Source of the DNA: Bacteroidota bacterium
Lineage (GTDB): Bacteria > Bacteroidota > Bacteroidia > Flavobacteriales > Weeksellaceae
Assembly (NCBI GenBank): GCA_023394415.1
Contig: JAEXAR010000030.1
Span: 1 to 30,976 of the forward strand
Direction of reading: 5' to 3'
DNA length: 30,976 nucleotides
The translations under genes and the position numbers were made by a program. Position 1 is the first letter of the stretch; each line of letters begins with the position of its first letter. Positions 1 through 7,604 of the stretch are shown piece after piece. Below the pieces are notes generated by a model. It worked only from the letters and a program-made list of their open reading frames with translations, was not told the DNA's origin and did not search any database.

Positions 1-167
1 AAAACCGATGTGAAAAGGACGATCCCGCCAATTCCTGCAAATTTATTCCATTCGCTTGGTGTTTTACGAAGTATATGAAGATTTCCTCCGGAACAAACCA
101 TCAGGAATTTCTGGAACCAGTTCATGCGGTGGTTCACGGGATTATTATTTTGATGCATTGTTTTCAT
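1..167 (-). CDS. DUF4407-like membrane protein, N-terminal fragment (cut by window edge)
   Basis: Reading leftwards from an ATG at 167, an open frame of 55 codons runs off the window. Its visible part contains MNWFQKFLMVCSGGNLHIL and then TPSEWNKFAGIGGIVLFTSV. That arrangement (a W-x-x-K-F-L-x-x-C-S-G start, then a conserved E-W-N-K-F/Y-A-G-I-G before the first membrane segment) is what I remember of the DUF4407 family of multi-pass membrane proteins of unknown function. In-frame ATGs also exist at 158 and 125; the family usually begins near the one at 125. The gene is divergent from the secreted-protein operon starting at 323, so the 155 bp between them should hold both promoters. The rest of the protein is outside the window, so family assignment rests on the N-terminus only. 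Confidence 0.7.
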   Translation of the reverse strand, partial: MKTMHQNNNPVNHRMNWFQKFLMVCSGGNLHILRKTPSEWNKFAGIGGIVLFTSV

Positions 168-260
168 CACACAATTTTTTCAATAGGTAGTTAAAACGAA
201 ATCTTTGTTACAAATAGTATTAGGTTTTGCAAGCAAGCATCGTAGTTTACTATTTTAAAA

Positions 261-276
261 TACGCAGATTTACGTA
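261..276. promoter_or_regulatory. Palindromic site TACG-N8-CGTA, copy A
   Basis: The 16 bases TACGCAGATTTACGTA form inverted arms TACG and CGTA around 8 bases. The centre lies about 45 bp upstream of the start expected from the -7 element at 300-307, a usual place for an activator. Closely similar sites lie at 11472-11487 and 14164-14180. Binding by the NarL-type regulator encoded at 13487 is inference. Confidence 0.45.
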
Positions 277-299
277 TTGGTTTTCGTCGCTTGTTAACA

Positions 300-307
300 T
301 AATTTTG
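300..307 (+). promoter_or_regulatory. Bacteroidota -7 element TAATTTTG
   Basis: Matches TAnnTTTG. A TTG at 277-279 lies 20 bases upstream as a possible -33 element. The predicted transcript start near 314 precedes the ATG at 323 but lies downstream of the longer upstream frame (from 227), so the signal-peptide ATG at 323 is the likely start. Confidence 0.55.
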
Positions 308-322
308 AACAAAATACTAATA

Positions 323-1171
323 ATGAAGAAAGCTATACTTTTTCTATCCGTTTTTTCCTTTCTGCATGTTTCCTCACAAGTAGGAATTGGAACTGATCAG
401 GTTGCCAATTCGGAAGCACTTGTCATCTCTTCAAGGCTAAAAAATGAAGCAACAACTGCACCTGGTCGGGGTTTTTTACCAACGCGGGTTGCGCTAACGT
501 CTGAGACGGACGCCACCACAATTCCTAACGCCGCACACGCACTCGCAGTGTACAACACCAATGGATTGCCCGGCTTCTTTTATTGGGATACTACCGTAAA
601 TCCGAAAAAATGGCGACGGCTGATGGATGTACCAGGAACCATGGAGCTGATCGTTCCTGTAAAAAACGAAACCGGTACTTCAAGTGGCGGTGCCAGTCAG
701 GCGACCGGAACAGGAACCGCTGTTGCCTACACGATTGGTGAATTAAGTACAGTGCGCCCTTGGGTAAAAGTTCCGGGATTGGATAAGCAGATAACCATCT
801 ACAGTGCAACGAACAATGTTACGATAATTGGGAGCGTACCTTTGCAGATTAACAATAGCGGAAATAATAATACCTTTGATGTGCACAGTTACGCCATAGG
901 GATTTTTCGTAATAATCAACTTGTATCTGTTCGTCCGTTTGTTATTAATGCTGCAACTCGGATGAATTGTGCCACAGAAGCATCTGAAATCAAGGTAAAT
1001 CTTAGCAATCTCCCTGTTGGACAGCATAATATAGAGGTATTCGTCATTACACGAAGTAAACTGTCCGGCACTGCCACCAGTCTCACTTGGGCTACTCCTG
1101 CTACAGGTTGTAGTAACCTCAATGGCTTCATGACACGAGGAAATATTTCTATTCAGACTCAGCAATTCTAA
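323..1171 (+). CDS. Secreted VGIG-type protein, paralog 1 of 3
   Basis: 282 residues. Residues 1-19 (MKKAILFLSVFSFLHVSSQ) are a signal peptide. After it comes VGIGT and a segment ending in FLPTRVALTSETDATTIPN, AVYNTNG and FFYWD...KKW. This is the N-terminal pattern of many short flavobacterial surface proteins (VGIG, LPPRVALT, VYNTN, YYW..KW). The C-terminal 140 residues are beta-rich with an AIGIF motif and two cysteines, the second in CSNLN. The frame is open from 227, but the promoter at 300-307 and the signal peptide favour 323. The next gene starts 11 bp after the stop. Function unknown; an extracellular adhesion or matrix role is only a guess. Confidence 0.8.
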   Translation: MKKAILFLSVFSFLHVSSQVGIGTDQVANSEALVISSRLKNEATTAPGRGFLPTRVALTSETDATTIPNAAHALAVYNTNGLPGFFYWDTTVNPKKWRRLMDVPGTMELIVPVKNETGTSSGGASQATGTGTAVAYTIGELSTVRPWVKVPGLDKQITIYSATNNVTIIGSVPLQINNSGNNNTFDVHSYAIGIFRNNQLVSVRPFVINAATRMNCATEASEIKVNLSNLPVGQHNIEVFVITRSKLSGTATSLTWATPATGCSNLNGFMTRGNISIQTQQF

Positions 1172-1182
1172 AAATACAAACG

Positions 1183-2082
1183 ATGAAAAAAATACTATTC
1201 ATTTTACTAATTTCCATCTGCTCATCATGGCTTAATGGTCAGTCTGTGGGTATAAACGAAGCGAATCCTCATTCTTCAGCACTGCTTGATGTTAAAGCAA
1301 AAAACAATCATATCAGTTGGACGTTGCCTAAAATTGCACTTACTGATATATTTGACAAAAATGTGATTGTGGGTGCCAATCCTGCAGAGGCACTGCTTAT
1401 TTACAATACAAATCCCAATGTCCCTGCCGGTAAAGGTATATATTACTGGAGCGCAAATGACAATAAATGGCAGTTCGTTGTGAGTCAGCAAAGCATTGAT
1501 TTATTCCGTGATCTTACAAGATACTATACAAAGGATACCGAATATCCTACAACAGTAAGCACTACAGCATCGGGCACGACAGAATATACATTGGATTCCG
1601 GTACTGCAGGATGGACGATGATTAAAGATACAGGTGGAGGAACGCTTGAGGTTCCCATAACCATAGATCAGGCTGTTAATTTTCTTGATATTAATCTTTC
1701 GGGTACATGGCTTACGCACAGTAATTCAGACAATACCAATGTAAACAGAGGATTCGAAGTAGCATACGGCGTTTTTATAGACGGGCTTCTAAAATACGTA
1801 AAAATTGATTCGAAACTGGCACTCAATCCGTGTAATATTAATAATTTTTATGTGAATTCGATTATTCCAAACGTTGCAACCGGGGTTGACCGAAAAGTAA
1901 GTTTTGGTGTTCAATTACGCCGTGTACAGGGAAATGCTAATAGCACTGGCTTGTTCCCAAATAATACCATCTTGAAAATCGGCGGTGCGTCACCGACCTC
2001 TGGTGCAATACGTGGATGCAAGAATGCAAATGCGTTCGAAAACACCACAAAAGCCACGATTTTTGTTAATCAAACTCTTTAA
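1183..2082 (+). CDS. Secreted VGIG-type protein, paralog 2 of 3
   Basis: 299 residues with a signal peptide at 1-20 (MKKILFILLISICSSWLNGQ). SVGINEANPHSSALLDVKAK opens the mature protein, followed by LPKIALTDI, EALLIYNTN and IYYWSANDNKWQF. This is the same architecture as the genes on either side. The C-terminal half carries VAYGVFIDG, a first cysteine in NPCNINN, a VSFGVQLRR strand and a second cysteine in RGCKNAN. Its first 15 coding bases are identical to those of the following gene. It lies 11 bp after the previous stop and 9 bp before the next start, so one transcript is likely. No enzymatic motif is visible. The protein is probably exported to the periplasm or surface; no T9SS C-terminal domain is present. 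Confidence 0.8.
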   Translation: MKKILFILLISICSSWLNGQSVGINEANPHSSALLDVKAKNNHISWTLPKIALTDIFDKNVIVGANPAEALLIYNTNPNVPAGKGIYYWSANDNKWQFVVSQQSIDLFRDLTRYYTKDTEYPTTVSTTASGTTEYTLDSGTAGWTMIKDTGGGTLEVPITIDQAVNFLDINLSGTWLTHSNSDNTNVNRGFEVAYGVFIDGLLKYVKIDSKLALNPCNINNFYVNSIIPNVATGVDRKVSFGVQLRRVQGNANSTGLFPNNTILKIGGASPTSGAIRGCKNANAFENTTKATIFVNQTL

Positions 2083-2091
2083 TTAATCCTC

Positions 2092-3051
2092 ATGAAAAAA
2101 ATACTAATTACCCTTTTCTTAGGTGGAGCACTTCTGACGAATGCACAGATGTTGATTACCAAAACCGCAGATGCTGCAACAAACGGCAATACTCCGCATC
2201 CTTCCGCAATGTTGGAGTTGCGGAGTGACAACCAGGGATTTCTAATCCCGCGTGTTGCCCTTACCGGAATTACCGATATCACAACCGTACCCAATCCGCA
2301 GGAAGGCACAGTAGTGATTTGTACGACAACCCATGCAGATTATCCGGGTCTTCCCAATACCATTCCTACACTCACCGTCTGGGATGGTCAGCAATGGCTG
2401 TTCAGCTATCTGAAAGAGAATGTAGTTCTGGATTTGGATAAAGTAAGAAATTTTGTTTTTCAAAATCAAGATTCAGAAGCTGTTACTTTTACGTCTTTCC
2501 CCAGCAGTTCACCATCTTTTACAGTGGGTAGCGGAACTACCGGTTGGCAAATTCTGATAAATTCTGATCACCCCTCCAACGCAGGTCTTCAAAAGCCGAA
2601 ATACGAATTTGATTATGATAAAGCGGCACAAAGAATGGTGATCGATGTAGAAGGGATTGCCGCAATCAATAATAACGAAAATGGGACGCATTTTGGTTAT
2701 GCCGTAGGTATTTTTGTAGAAGACAAACTGGTGAATGCACAAAAATTTTATAGAACCTCACCAAGTGGCGCCTGTACTTTTCACAAATATAACATCCGCG
2801 CTATTTTGGAAGAAGAGAATGATTCGCCAACTCAGATTCTAAATAAAACTGCGGGAAATACCTATAATGTAAAAGTAGGTGTAAGAGCTCTGCAAAAAGG
2901 TGAATCCGGTGAAGGGACTTTCACCAGATTGGTTTTTGGGGCAGATGCCGGGAACAGAAATGGAACAAATACACCTTGTGGCAATCTAAATGCCGGCACC
3001 GCACGATCTTATATGAATGTGCTGACAATCGAACAGCGAGATCATCAATAA
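2092..3051 (+). CDS. Secreted VGIG-type protein, paralog 3 of 3
   Basis: 319 residues with a signal peptide at 1-19 (MKKILITLFLGGALLTNAQ). The VGIG motif is degraded (MLITKTADAATNGN), but HPSAMLELRSDNQGFLIPRV, ALTGITDITTVPNPQEGTVV and VWDGQQWLF keep the family pattern. The C-terminal domain repeats the landmarks of the two upstream paralogs: YAVGIFVEDKLV, a first cysteine in GACTF, VKVGVRALQ and a second cysteine in CGNLN. It is the last gene of the operon and is followed by a strong bidirectional terminator. Three diverged copies in tandem suggest separate partners or subunits of one surface structure; that is inference. Confidence 0.8.
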   Translation: MKKILITLFLGGALLTNAQMLITKTADAATNGNTPHPSAMLELRSDNQGFLIPRVALTGITDITTVPNPQEGTVVICTTTHADYPGLPNTIPTLTVWDGQQWLFSYLKENVVLDLDKVRNFVFQNQDSEAVTFTSFPSSSPSFTVGSGTTGWQILINSDHPSNAGLQKPKYEFDYDKAAQRMVIDVEGIAAINNNENGTHFGYAVGIFVEDKLVNAQKFYRTSPSGACTFHKYNIRAILEEENDSPTQILNKTAGNTYNVKVGVRALQKGESGEGTFTRLVFGADAGNRNGTNTPCGNLNAGTARSYMNVLTIEQRDHQ

Positions 3052-3073
3052 AAACACAAAACACGATATAGCC

Positions 3074-3110
3074 AAAAATCTCTTCAGTTGTATTACTGAG
3101 GAGATTTTTT
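3074..3110. terminator. Bidirectional terminator between the secreted operon and ruvC
   Basis: AAAAATCTCTTCAGT (3074-3088) pairs with ACTGAGGAGATTTTT with one G-T wobble and is flanked by A and T runs on both sides. It serves two convergent units; the ruvC stop codon at 3109-3111 overlaps its right edge. Confidence 0.8.
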
Positions 3111-3663
3111 ATTTCAACCGCTCCGGATTTTGTTTCAGAAAGGCAGCCCAACCGGTATAAGATTTTTCAGTTCCCACACCTCCGGAATTGAAATGATGAC
3201 AGACTGCAACCGCCAAACCATCGGAAGCATCGAGATATCTTGTGGGGAATTCCTTTAATTTTAATAAATTCTGAAGCATTCCGGCAACCTGTTCTTTGCT
3301 GGCATTTCCGTTTCCGGTAATCGCCATTTTTACTTTCTTTGGAGAATATTCTGTGATCGGAATGTTTCTGTAAAGCGACGCTGCCATCGCCACACCTTGC
3401 GCGCGGCCAAGTTTCAGCATACTTTGAACGTTCTTGCCAAAAAACGGTGCTTCCAAAGCTACTTCATCAGGATGAAATTCATCAATAAGCGCCAGAGTTT
3501 TATCGAAAATATATTTGAGTTTGGTTTCGTGGTTGGGATATTTCTTAAGGATAAGTTCGTGGATAGAGATCAATTCCATCTTGTTTTTCTTCACCGAAAT
3601 AATTCCGTAACCCATAACAGTTGTTCCGGGATCGATTCCTAAAATGATTTTTTCTGTTTCCAC
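3109..3663 (-). CDS. ruvC: RuvC Holliday junction endonuclease
   Basis: 184 residues, normal for RuvC. This metal-dependent nuclease resolves Holliday junctions together with RuvAB in recombinational repair. The RNase H-like fold is marked by ILGIDPGTTVMGYG, with D11 as the first acidic residue; E71 lies in VALEAPFFGKN, and the final pair D145 and D148 lies in YLDASDGLAVAVCHH. All four catalytic acids are therefore present. The start is a GTG at 3661-3663; no ATG lies close by and the protein begins METEKIILGIDPG as family members do. It is divergent from padR, sharing a 104-bp intergenic region, and convergent with the secreted operon. Confidence 0.95.
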   Translation of the reverse strand: METEKIILGIDPGTTVMGYGIISVKKNKMELISIHELILKKYPNHETKLKYIFDKTLALIDEFHPDEVALEAPFFGKNVQSMLKLGRAQGVAMAASLYRNIPITEYSPKKVKMAITGNGNASKEQVAGMLQNLLKLKEFPTRYLDASDGLAVAVCHHFNSGGVGTEKSYTGWAAFLKQNPERLK

Positions 3664-3718
3664 TGAGCAAAAATAACTTAAACTCTAATTTAATACAGAA
3701 TTTTTGAATTTTTTTTAA

Positions 3719-3739
3719 ATACATAAGAAAATTATGTAT
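3719..3739. promoter_or_regulatory. Perfect palindrome, candidate PadR operator
   Basis: Arms ATACATAA (3719-3726) and TTATGTAT (3732-3739) are perfect inverted repeats around GAAAA. The ATGT/ACAT content resembles known PadR-family operators. The right arm touches the -7 element TACATTTG of the padR operon, so a bound dimer should block that promoter. Confidence 0.6.
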
Positions 3740-3746
3740 ACATTTG
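3739..3746 (+). promoter_or_regulatory. -7 element TACATTTG of the padR operon
   Basis: Exact TAnnTTTG match, placing the transcript start near 3753, 15 bp before the padR ATG. It abuts the palindrome at 3719-3739. No convincing -33 element is seen. Confidence 0.5.
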
Positions 3747-3767
3747 TAATGCATAGCAAAATTAGGT

Positions 3768-4091
3768 ATGAAAAAAAATGCTTTATATAAAGGAACGCTT
3801 CAGAACATTATTCTGAAACTGTTGGCGTCGGAAGTGAAAATGTACGGTTATCAGCTGACGCAGCGCGCTAAAGAACTCACGAAAGGCGAACTGGAAATGA
3901 CAGAAGGCGCACTCTATCCGATTCTTCACAAGCTTGAAGCGGACGGAATTATTTTCTCAGAAATCCAGAACGTCAACGGACGCGACCGCAAGTATTATCT
4001 TCTCACCGAAAAAGGAAAAAAGCAGCAGAAACTTCATGAAGAGGAAATGAAGAGTTACATTTTTAATCTGAATACCATTTTTAATATTTGA
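3768..4091 (+). CDS. PadR-family transcriptional regulator
   Basis: 107 residues, the size of short (PadR-s2) regulators. The winged helix is seen in LQNIILKLLASEVKMYGYQL, followed by ELEMTEGALYPILHKLEADG (recognition helix region) and the wing GRDRKYYLLTEKGKKQ. The C-terminal helix presumably makes the dimer. PadR proteins usually repress their own operon and respond to small molecules or envelope stress. Here the stop codon lies 5 bp before the ATG of a membrane protein gene, and a perfect palindrome lies over the promoter, so autoregulation of a three-gene operon is likely. The effector is unknown. Confidence 0.9.
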   Translation: MKKNALYKGTLQNIILKLLASEVKMYGYQLTQRAKELTKGELEMTEGALYPILHKLEADGIIFSEIQNVNGRDRKYYLLTEKGKKQQKLHEEEMKSYIFNLNTIFNI

Positions 4092-4096
4092 TAACC

Positions 4097-4720
4097 ATGA
4101 ATCTAACTGAAAAAAATGCAGTGATGGATTTTCTGAGAAGGAAAAAACTTTCATATCCGCTTTACAAAGAAGTTCTGGATCATTTTTTCATTGATATAGA
4201 TGACAAAATGAATGACGGACTGGGTTTTCAGGAAGCTTTTTTACAAACCCAACTCAAATGGCATAAAGAGTTTGAAATGGTGCATCCGGATCCGCTTTCT
4301 ATCAGGAAACTCCCGAGGATTGAAGCCAGTCTTATTGGAAATCATTTTCGCAGAATTTCAAAAATTGCATCGCTTTCTGCAATGTTTTCGCTGCTCATTT
4401 TTGCACTTTATAAGCCGGCATTTACGGTCATCATCATTGGTTTGTCAGCGGTTTTAATTGCTTTGGTAACCTATTCAGTAGTTTCAGGTAAGATTTCTTT
4501 ATTCAATTATATCAGACTGAGTTTTCATCCTTTAATTTTGCGGGGTATAATTGCGAGTTTACTACTGGTGATTTTTTTCGGATTTTTCAGCGACAGTTTT
4601 TCTTCCAGCCGTTTGGATTTCAAGGAAGCCATTACTTTTGCGATTGCTGTTTTTAACATCGTCGTCCAAATCCAGCTAGTGTTATTTCAGAACCGAAAAA
4701 TAAATGTTTTAGCATCATGA
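4097..4720 (+). CDS. HAAS-like membrane protein, paralog 1
   Basis: 207 residues from the ATG at 4097; an in-frame TTG at 4088 overlaps the padR stop and is less likely. The N-terminal 70 residues are soluble and helical, with YPLYKEVLDHFFIDIDDKM, GLGFQEAFLQ and KWHKEF, a pattern like the HAAS domain found in membrane proteins encoded next to PadR regulators. The rest has about four or five hydrophobic segments (for example around residues 85-130, 145-170 and 180-200). The stop overlaps the start of the next gene by four bases (ATGA). In known PadR-HAAS pairs the membrane partner is thought to sense or transmit a signal; its role here is inferred from context. Confidence 0.7.
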   Translation: MNLTEKNAVMDFLRRKKLSYPLYKEVLDHFFIDIDDKMNDGLGFQEAFLQTQLKWHKEFEMVHPDPLSIRKLPRIEASLIGNHFRRISKIASLSAMFSLLIFALYKPAFTVIIIGLSAVLIALVTYSVVSGKISLFNYIRLSFHPLILRGIIASLLLVIFFGFFSDSFSSSRLDFKEAITFAIAVFNIVVQIQLVLFQNRKINVLAS

Positions 4721-5433
4721 TTACTGAAATCCAACTCACCGAAATCCGTAATTATCTTTTGACCAAAAATCTACCGATAGATCTTCTGGTTGAAGTTCAG
4801 GATCATTTCATTTCTCAAATTAACGATCTGCAGCGGGAAGAAAATTTAGATTTTGAGCATGCTTTTCAGCGGACTAAAAATTCGTGGCAATCAGAGCTGA
4901 AACCTTACTGGGATGGAGGTTGGGATTTGACGGACAGAAATAATATGGTGCGGAACTTTGAGAGAAGTGTAATGAAGTCCGGTTTCAGGAAAAGTCTGAA
5001 ATATTCGCTGATTATTCTAGTTGCATTATTAATGTCTGCGTTGTTGATGAACAGCAGTTTCTTCAGCTATGTTCTGCTTTTAACAGTTTTGACTCTGATT
5101 GCTTTGCCAATTATAAATTATGTAAAATTCTTCAGAAGTTTCAGACTTTACGCCAAATATCAGAATTATGTTCTGACGCTGTATCAGTCATTTGCATTTA
5201 TCAATTTTTCTTTTGCCTATTTTTTGTCGCTGTCAGTCATCCATTTTGAGAAAGGCGCAAAAGCATTTCAGGAAGTAATGTCGGTACACTTCAACTGGCA
5301 GAGTTTGGCCATTGTTGTACTGTACTTTGTTTCTTTTATCGTAAGTTTCTTCGCATTAATTTCCCAGAAAAACTATCTGAAGCAGATCGAAAAAGTAAAA
5401 CCGTTCCTAAAATATTTGAAACCCAGTTCTTAA
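4717..5433 (+). CDS. HAAS-like membrane protein, paralog 2
   Basis: 238 residues. The N-terminal region repeats that of the preceding protein: LPIDLLVEVQDHFISQINDL, LDFEHAFQRTKNSW. It then has about four membrane segments (SLIILVALLMSALLM, YVLLLTVLTLIALPI, INFSFAYFLSLSVI, LAIVVLYFVSFIVSFFALI). The start overlaps the previous stop (ATGA), so the two are translationally coupled. The tandem pair probably arose by duplication and may form a heteromer. The stop overlaps the stop of the convergent gene on the other strand in the bases TTAA, leaving no room for a terminator. No catalytic motif is visible. Confidence 0.7.
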   Translation: MITEIQLTEIRNYLLTKNLPIDLLVEVQDHFISQINDLQREENLDFEHAFQRTKNSWQSELKPYWDGGWDLTDRNNMVRNFERSVMKSGFRKSLKYSLIILVALLMSALLMNSSFFSYVLLLTVLTLIALPIINYVKFFRSFRLYAKYQNYVLTLYQSFAFINFSFAYFLSLSVIHFEKGAKAFQEVMSVHFNWQSLAIVVLYFVSFIVSFFALISQKNYLKQIEKVKPFLKYLKPSS

Positions 5434-6569
5434 TTACTTTCTTCAACCGGTTTAATCATCTCTCTGCGAAGTTCTACAACGGCGTTTTCAACCGCATCCA
5501 GATTTTCCTTAACGAATTTGTGAGGAACGAAAATCGATTCCTTTCCTAAACTTTCATTGGCAAAATTGGAAAGAATAACCACGGAAGTTTTCGTTTGCGG
5601 ATAATAAACAAGCAGCGACGGCGAACCTTTTACATAACCGGTGTGGAAGTAAGCTTCCGGCTGCTTTTCGTTCATCATAATTCCGTAACCGTAGCCAACT
5701 TTTCCCAAAACGTAATGTTCACGCGTTACATAATTTTTCTGAAAAAGAGAAAGTGTTTCCGGTTTCAGAATTTTTCCTGAATATAAAGCATTATTCCATT
5801 TATGAAGATCTGAAACGGTAGATAAAAGTCCGCCCGCTGGAGTTGAAATTGATCTTTCTGCCAAACGTTTCGGCATATTTTCTACTGATTGTGTATTCTG
5901 AAAAGTTCCGGTATTGGCGGAAGCAAAATCGTTTCCTTTGAACAGATTTGCGGTTGAAGAATGCTGCATTCCGGCTTTCTGAAACAGTTCCTTTACGTTT
6001 TCATCATAACTTTTGCCCGAAACTTTCGAAATAATTTCTCCGAGATACAGATACCCTTTGTTGGAATAACTGTAATCAGTACCGCTTTCAAACTGAAGGT
6101 TTTCACCGAAATCGTTCAGTCCGGAAGTATGATTCAGCAACTGATGAACGGTGATTTTATCAAATTTGGGTTTCTGAAAATCGGTAAGATATTTTGACAC
6201 CGGATCATTCACATTTAATTTTCCCGCTTCCTGTTGAAGCAAGATCAAAACTGCGGTAAACTGCTTGGAAACCGATGCAATCGCAAAAACTGAATTGCTG
6301 TCGAGTTTCGATTTTGTCTTGAAATCCTCAAGTCCGTTTTCCCTTTGATACAGTGTTTTACCGTTCTGAACAATTGAAATGCTACCGTTGAATTTCGACT
6401 TTGAAAAAATAGAATCCATTTCTGCCGAAATCAGTTTTTTCTGGAACGAAACAATAGTGGAATCGATCACAGCATTTCGTTCTGTAATTTTTTCTGCTTC
6501 GGATTTGCAGGAAACTTGCGAAACAATCAAAAGAAAAGTGGAAAGAAACAGCGTGAACTTCTTCAGCAT
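5430..6569 (-). CDS. Serine hydrolase, class C beta-lactamase/DD-peptidase fold, putative lipoprotein
   Basis: 379 residues. The start MLKKFTLFLSTFLLIVSQVSC ends at a cysteine (C21) followed by K, suggesting signal peptidase II processing, although the lipobox is imperfect. All three active-site elements of the beta-lactamase-related serine hydrolase family are present: S99-V-S-K102, Y168-S-N170, and H309-T-G. The family includes beta-lactamases, DD-carboxypeptidases and esterases; sequence alone does not tell the substrate, and many members do not give antibiotic resistance. It acts outside the cytoplasm. It is divergent from the metallo-beta-lactamase-fold gene with 96 bp between the starts, and overlaps the convergent membrane protein gene by four bases. 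Confidence 0.85.
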   Translation of the reverse strand: MLKKFTLFLSTFLLIVSQVSCKSEAEKITERNAVIDSTIVSFQKKLISAEMDSIFSKSKFNGSISIVQNGKTLYQRENGLEDFKTKSKLDSNSVFAIASVSKQFTAVLILLQQEAGKLNVNDPVSKYLTDFQKPKFDKITVHQLLNHTSGLNDFGENLQFESGTDYSYSNKGYLYLGEIISKVSGKSYDENVKELFQKAGMQHSSTANLFKGNDFASANTGTFQNTQSVENMPKRLAERSISTPAGGLLSTVSDLHKWNNALYSGKILKPETLSLFQKNYVTREHYVLGKVGYGYGIMMNEKQPEAYFHTGYVKGSPSLLVYYPQTKTSVVILSNFANESLGKESIFVPHKFVKENLDAVENAVVELRREMIKPVEESN

Positions 6570-6665
6570 CGGTACAAAATTTCGCTAAAATTAAGAAAAA
6601 TAATCCTGCAGAGTTGTAAGGCAAATCCTTTTCAGAGTTTCTACATTAGAGGAAATATTTAAAGT

Positions 6666-7592
6666 ATGAACCGAAAGGAATTCCTCTTTAAAACTTCAGC
6701 TGCACTTTGCGGAATTGCATTCGCGCCTGGAATCATCTGCTGTTCCACGCAAAGAACAGCTTTTCCAACGCTGAACTTATCTTCGGGAACGCTGCAGAAT
6801 GTACGCGGAAATGTTTCGCGTTATTTAAACCGGGGTGGTTCTGTCGGTATTTTTGAAACGAAAGAAGGTTTTGTCATTGTGGATTCTCAGTTTCCGGATA
6901 CCATGAAACCCGTTCTGGACGGAATTTCTTCAAAGGGAAAACCAGTTCTCTATCTCGCCAATACGCATCATCATGGCGATCATACATCAGGAAATATTGC
7001 CTTTAAAAATATTGCACGAAATGTGGTTGCACATTCTAGAGTTCCGGAGCTTCAGCGTAAAGCAGCTGCGGAAAAAGGTAATCTTGATCAGCAGTTGTAT
7101 GCAAATCTGCTCTTCGACGAAAAATTTAGTTTTGATCTCGGAAATGAAAAAGCAACAGCAATCCGTCTTGGAGCCGGTCATACTTTTGGAGATGCGGTGT
7201 ATCATTTTGAGAAAGATAATGTTGTTCACATGGGAGATCTGATGTTCGTGGATATTGTTCCGGTTTACCGCACAAAAGATGGCGCCAGTTCTTTCGGTTG
7301 GATTCTGGCTCTTGAAAAAGCCCTTGAAATGTTCTCAGACGACACGAAATTTATTTTCGGACACGCTTCTCAGCCGGAAAATACAGTCGGAACAAAAGAA
7401 AATCTTCGTGAAATGAAAAATTTTCTGGAAGCTTCCAACGAATTTATGCTGAAGAATATTGCTGAAGGAATTTCCGATGAAGAAATTCTGAAAAAACATC
7501 AGTTTATTCCAGGGTTTGCCAACAGAAACACTCCGCAGCGTTTTCCTGATTTCATCAAAGGTATCCGAGAAACAATTGAAAGTTCTAATTAA
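6666..7592 (+). CDS. MBL-fold metallo-hydrolase, exported
   Basis: 308 residues. Residues 1-28 (NRKEFLFKTSAALCGIAFAP, then GIICC) look like a Tat-like or lipoprotein signal; the double arginine is replaced by N-R-K. The metallo-beta-lactamase zinc ligands are all present: H101, H103, D105 and H106 in THHHGDH, H172 in GAGHTFGD, D191 in HMGDLMF and H233 in FGHAS. The layout is that of subclass B1/B2-like or general MBL hydrolases; the substrate is unknown. It lies 12 bp upstream of a copper-binding Csp gene, so the two are probably cotranscribed. Its orientation is divergent from a serine hydrolase, so two unrelated beta-lactamase folds stand back to back. Confidence 0.85.
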   Translation: MNRKEFLFKTSAALCGIAFAPGIICCSTQRTAFPTLNLSSGTLQNVRGNVSRYLNRGGSVGIFETKEGFVIVDSQFPDTMKPVLDGISSKGKPVLYLANTHHHGDHTSGNIAFKNIARNVVAHSRVPELQRKAAAEKGNLDQQLYANLLFDEKFSFDLGNEKATAIRLGAGHTFGDAVYHFEKDNVVHMGDLMFVDIVPVYRTKDGASSFGWILALEKALEMFSDDTKFIFGHASQPENTVGTKENLREMKNFLEASNEFMLKNIAEGISDEEILKKHQFIPGFANRNTPQRFPDFIKGIRETIESSN

Positions 7593-7604
7593 AAATAAAA
7601 GAAA

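Noticed and set aside
227..322. N-terminal extension of the first secreted protein
   Set aside because: It would start upstream of the -7 element at 300-307 and place about 30 non-signal residues before the signal peptide.
743..1165. 140-codon minus-strand open frame under the first secreted protein
   Set aside because: Shadow of a well supported gene; no promoter, signal peptide or recognisable motif.
323..3051. Prophage tail-fibre cluster
   Set aside because: The VGIG/VALT/YNTN segments resemble tail-fibre-associated modules, but each protein has a signal peptide and no other phage gene is present.
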